9,579 nucleotides of DNA from Burkholderiales bacterium (GTDB lineage: Bacteria > Pseudomonadota > Gammaproteobacteria > Burkholderiales > Burkholderiaceae_C), in NCBI GenBank assembly GCA_947448105.1, contig CANFNE010000076.1, forward strand, positions 1 to 9,579, given 5' to 3'. The notes beneath the pieces are model-generated. The model was not told the origin of the DNA. It searched no databases and was given only the letters and a program-made list of their open reading frames with translations. Made by a program: the position numbers and the translations under genes. Positions 7,450 through 9,579 of this stretch are shown here, one piece after another (the first letter of the stretch is position 1; the number at the start of each line of letters is the position of its first letter).

Positions 7450-7471
7450 AGCGCTTTGCAAAAATAGCGCT
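7450..7471. promoter_or_regulatory. Twin AGCGCT palindromes, possible operator for the beta-oxidation genes
   Basis: AGCGCT is found at 7450-7455 and 7466-7471, with starts 16 bp apart. The first copy extends to the 8-bp palindrome AAGCGCTT (7449-7456) inside an imperfect larger one, GCAAGCGCTTTGC. It sits at the -35 position for the minus-strand TATACT and overlaps the candidate plus-strand promoter, so a bound regulator could affect both directions. TetR-type regulators of fatty-acid genes bind palindromes in such places, but I do not recognise this as a known consensus. Confidence 0.35.
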
Positions 7472-7506
7472 CTTGTCCCCTTATCGACAACCTGAAAGCC
7501 CACGCC

Positions 7507-8670
7507 ATGATTGACAGAACCCTTTTCTCCGCCGAGCACGAGGCTTTTCGCGACAGCTTTCGCCGCTTTATGGACAAGGAAATCGCGCCCTTCCACGCCC
7601 AGTGGGAAGAGCAGGGCTATGTGGACCGCGCGGTGTGGAACAAGGCGGGCGACAACGGCTTTTTGTGCATGACCATGCCCGAAGCCTTTGGCGGCGCAGG
7701 TGCCGACAAGCTGTATTCGATTGTGCAAATGGAAGAACTCGGCCGCGCGGGGTTCTCGGGCATCGGCTACAGCCTGCACAGCGAAATCGTCGCGCCCTAT
7801 ATTGCCCATTACGGCACGCCCGAACAAAAAGCCCGCTACCTGCCGCGCATGGCCAGCGGCGAGATGATTGGCGCGATCGCCATGAGCGAGCCCGCCGCCG
7901 GGTCAGACCTGCAAGGCATCAAGACCACCGCCACCGTGCAGCCAGACGGCAGCTATGTGCTCAAGGGCAGCAAAACCTTTATTACCAACGGCTGGCACGC
8001 CGACTTGGTCATTGTGGTGGCCAAAACCAACCCGGCTGCCGGGGCCAAGGGCACCAGCTTGCTGCTGGTGGAGCGCGGCATGCCCGGCTTTTCGGTGGGC
8101 AAGCGCCTGAACAAATTGGGTTTGAAGGCGCAAGACACCTCCGAGCTGTTTTTTGACGATGTGCGTGTTCCTGCGGAAAACCTGCTCGGCGGCGCCGCGC
8201 TGGAAAACCGGGGATTTATCTGCCTGATGGAGCAGTTGCCCTGGGAGCGCCTGCAAATTGCCATTGGCGCCGTGGCCGCCGCCCAAGCCGCCATTGGCTG
8301 GACGCTGGACTATGTCAAAGAGCGCAAGGTGTTTGGCCAAGCGGTAGCCGCCTTCCAGAACACCCGCTACAAGCTCGCGGAGATGCAAACCGAGGTGCAA
8401 GTGGCGCGCGTGTTTGTGGACAAATGCACCGAGCTGCTGCTGCAAGACAAGCTCGACACCGCCACCGCCAGCATGGCCAAGTACTGGTGCTCGGATTTGC
8501 AATGCAAGGTGATGGACGAATGCGTGCAGCTTTTTGGTGGCTACGGCTATATGTGGGAATACCCGATTACCCGCGCCTACGCCGACGCCCGCGTGCAGCG
8601 CATCTACGGCGGCACCAACGAAATCATGAAAGAGGTGATTTCGCGTTCTATGGGTTTGGGGGGGAAGTAA
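7507..8670 (+). CDS. Acyl-CoA dehydrogenase (long-chain/isovaleryl-type active site)
   Basis: A 387-residue FAD flavoprotein performing the first beta-oxidation step, acyl-CoA to trans-2-enoyl-CoA, and passing electrons to ETF. The order is the family's: N-terminal helices (1-120), the FAD-binding AIAMSEPAAGSD (123-134), the beta domain with FITNG (158-162) and GLKAQDTSELFFDDVRVP (205-222), and C-terminal helices with ERKVFG (272-277), QLFGGYGY (341-348) and RIYGGTNEI (365-373). The medium-chain enzyme's catalytic Glu in the IYEGT position is Gly here (G368). A Glu is present at E247 in LPWERL, as in long-chain and isovaleryl-CoA dehydrogenases. Substrate may therefore be long-chain or branched. 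The ATG at 7507 gives the normal N-terminus, but no strong ribosome site precedes it, only GAAAG. It is divergent from the fadA-fadB operon, which supplies the next three steps. Confidence 0.95.
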   Translation: MIDRTLFSAEHEAFRDSFRRFMDKEIAPFHAQWEEQGYVDRAVWNKAGDNGFLCMTMPEAFGGAGADKLYSIVQMEELGRAGFSGIGYSLHSEIVAPYIAHYGTPEQKARYLPRMASGEMIGAIAMSEPAAGSDLQGIKTTATVQPDGSYVLKGSKTFITNGWHADLVIVVAKTNPAAGAKGTSLLLVERGMPGFSVGKRLNKLGLKAQDTSELFFDDVRVPAENLLGGAALENRGFICLMEQLPWERLQIAIGAVAAAQAAIGWTLDYVKERKVFGQAVAAFQNTRYKLAEMQTEVQVARVFVDKCTELLLQDKLDTATASMAKYWCSDLQCKVMDECVQLFGGYGYMWEYPITRAYADARVQRIYGGTNEIMKEVISRSMGLGGK

Positions 8671-8681
8671 GGGACTTGTGG

Positions 8682-8703
8682 CCAGGGCGATCAATTGCCC
8701 TGG
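8682..8703. terminator. Hairpin between convergent genes, possible bidirectional terminator
   Basis: CCAGGGC (8682-8688) and GCCCTGG (8697-8703) are perfect inverted repeats. The stem can extend by one G-T and one A-T pair to a TCAA tetraloop. It lies 11 bases after the acyl-CoA dehydrogenase stop and 10 bases past the ABC ATPase stop, so it could end both transcripts. Neither strand has a T-run after it, which lowers confidence in intrinsic termination. Confidence 0.5.
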
Positions 8704-8713
8704 GGGAACCGCC

Positions 8714-9517
8714 TTACTTCAAACTCCCCGCCAAAAACTGCCCCAGGCGCTCGCTCTTGGGGCGGGATAGCACCTCCGCCGGATTGCCTTCTTCTTCCAC
8801 CAAGCCCTTGTGCAAAAAGATCAGGTGGTTGGCTACCTCGCGGGCAAAGCCCATCTCATGCGTGACCACGACCATGGTGCGGCCCTCTTCGGCCAGGGTG
8901 CGCATGACGCGCAGCACTTCCCCCACGAGTTCGGGGTCCAGCGCGCTGGTGGGTTCATCAAACAGCATCACCTCGGGCTCCATGGCCAGGGCGCGGGCAA
9001 TCGCCACACGCTGCTGCTGGCCGCCGCTCATATGCGCGGGGTAGCGATCCTCCATGCCCACCAGGTCCACGCGCGCCAGGTATTTGCGCGCCGTGGCAAT
9101 AGCCTCTTCGCGCGGCACGCCCAGCACATGCACGGGCGCCTCGATGATGTTTTGCAGCACGGTCTGGTGCGCCCACAGGTTGAAATGTTGGAACACCATG
9201 GCCAGCTTGGTGCGCAGGCGCTGCAGTTGTTTGGGGTCCCGGGCGTTCAATTCGCCGTTTTTGGCGGGCACCAACACCATTTCTTCACCGGCCACTGCAA
9301 TCGTGCCTTGGTGCGGTTTTTCCAGCAGGTTGATGCAGCGCAAAAACGTGCTTTTGCCCGAGCCCGAACTGCCGATGATGCTGATCACGTCACCCGCACG
9401 GGCGGTCAGCGAGACGCCCTTGAGCACATCGTTGCTGCCAAAGCGCTTGTGGATATTGAGGGCTTGGAGCTTGATGGCTGCGTTGGTCATGGTGTTTTCA
9501 GAGTCCGTGTGGCCCAT
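8714..9517 (-). CDS. hisP: Amino-acid ABC transporter ATP-binding protein (HisP type)
   Basis: A 267-residue cytoplasmic ATPase that powers uptake of a polar amino acid, probably histidine, arginine or a relative. Elements in order: Walker A GSSGSGKST (49-57), Q-loop Q110 in VFQHFNLW, signature MSGGQQQR (163-170), Walker B VMLFDEP (183-189), D-loop SALD (191-194) and switch H220. The 84-104 insert, the HFNLWAHQTVL segment, DPELVGEVLRVM and the terminal FLAGSLK strongly resemble E. coli/Salmonella HisP from memory. Two starts compete. The ATG at 9515-9517 shares its A with the upstream gene's TGA (TGATG) and has GGGGGA three bases ahead. The ATG at 9488-9490 gives MTNAAIKLQ but lacks a ribosome site. 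I favour 9517. Membrane and binding subunits would be off the right edge, and the substrate cannot be fixed from the ATPase. Confidence 0.93.
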   Translation of the reverse strand: MGHTDSENTMTNAAIKLQALNIHKRFGSNDVLKGVSLTARAGDVISIIGSSGSGKSTFLRCINLLEKPHQGTIAVAGEEMVLVPAKNGELNARDPKQLQRLRTKLAMVFQHFNLWAHQTVLQNIIEAPVHVLGVPREEAIATARKYLARVDLVGMEDRYPAHMSGGQQQRVAIARALAMEPEVMLFDEPTSALDPELVGEVLRVMRTLAEEGRTMVVVTHEMGFAREVANHLIFLHKGLVEEEGNPAEVLSRPKSERLGQFLAGSLK

Positions 9518-9579
9518 CAGTCCCCCAGAAGTTTGCCGGTACGAAAAGGCGTGGCACCGGCAATCTTGCCGATCTCGCA
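9517..9579 (-). CDS. C-terminal end of an unidentified protein upstream of the HisP-type ATPase (partial)
   Basis: Read on the minus strand from the window edge, 20 codons (ending ATPFRTGKLLGD) run to a TGA at 9517-9519 that overlaps the ATPase start as TGATG. This tight coupling shows that the gene belongs to the same operon and is translated just ahead of the ATPase. The peptide is not hydrophobic, so it does not look like the end of a membrane-spanning permease, although permease tails can be polar. It could be an associated enzyme, such as a deacylase, or a binding protein; 20 residues are too few to decide. Confidence 0.6.
   Translation of the reverse strand, partial: CEIGKIAGATPFRTGKLLGD

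Larger units (their letters stand above)
7343..7506. promoter_or_regulatory. Divergent promoter region between fadA and the acyl-CoA dehydrogenase
   Basis: These 164 bases separate two genes transcribed away from each other, so at least two promoters should lie here. The middle (about 7421-7465) is clearly more AT-rich than its flanks. On the minus strand TATACT (7427-7432) is a good -10 candidate, but the -35 position holds AGCGCT rather than a TTGACA-like box, so an activator may be needed. On the plus strand TTGCAA (7457-7462) and TTATCG (7481-7486) are 18 bp apart and form a weak candidate pair. The hexamer AGCGCT, its own reverse complement, occurs at 7450-7455 and 7466-7471. A GGCC-A6-GGCC hairpin lies at 7372-7385. 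No protein gene or RNA gene is visible here. Promoter calls are inference. Confidence 0.6.

Noticed and set aside
7903..8694. A 263-codon minus-strand open frame over the acyl-CoA dehydrogenase
   Set aside because: It is the complement of a clearly functional dehydrogenase gene. It is His/Gly/Leu-rich with no domain.

Overview
The window looks like a piece of chromosome from a GC-rich betaproteobacterium, most likely order Burkholderiales and plausibly family Comamonadaceae. This rests on base composition, dense packing with many 4-bp ATGA overlaps, and the style of the proteins (HisP-type ATPase, FadA/FadB pair, CHR half-transporters). It is an inference, with no marker gene to confirm it. 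Genes cover almost everything. No gene-free stretch exceeds about 165 bases, and I saw no tRNA, rRNA, CRISPR array, insertion sequence or prophage remnant.

Layout: (1) 1-78, the last 25 codons of an unidentified plus-strand gene. (2) 116-3868, minus strand, a probable six-gene operon. Read in its own direction it encodes a membrane-anchored metallo-beta-lactamase-fold hydrolase, a 94-residue three-helix membrane protein, a DUF1214 protein, a DUF1254 protein, and two short CHR-family (chromate transporter type) proteins. Genes two to six are joined by three ATGA overlaps and one 2-bp gap; the hydrolase is 37 bp ahead of them. (3) 3975-7342, minus strand, a two-gene beta-oxidation operon: thiolase (FadA type), then a bifunctional enoyl-CoA hydratase/3-hydroxyacyl-CoA dehydrogenase (FadB type) 2 bp later. 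(4) 7507-8670, plus strand, a divergent acyl-CoA dehydrogenase with a 164-bp intergenic region shared with the thiolase. (5) 8714-9579, minus strand, a HisP-type amino-acid ABC transporter ATPase coupled to the end of an unidentified upstream gene.

How they work together: the acyl-CoA dehydrogenase, FadB and FadA cover all four steps of one beta-oxidation turn (oxidation, hydration, second oxidation, thiolysis). Only the acyl-CoA ligase and electron-transfer partners are missing from the window. By remembered motifs, FadA/FadB resemble the mycobacterial FadA/FadB trifunctional enzyme more than E. coli FadBA. The ABC ATPase belongs to a separate uptake operon that runs off the right edge.

The least understood part is the operon at 116-3868. 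It combines an envelope-facing hydrolase, a split DUF1254/DUF1214 pair of unknown function and a split CHR transporter, and is the best candidate here for an undescribed functional unit. No function for the whole can be read from sequence alone.
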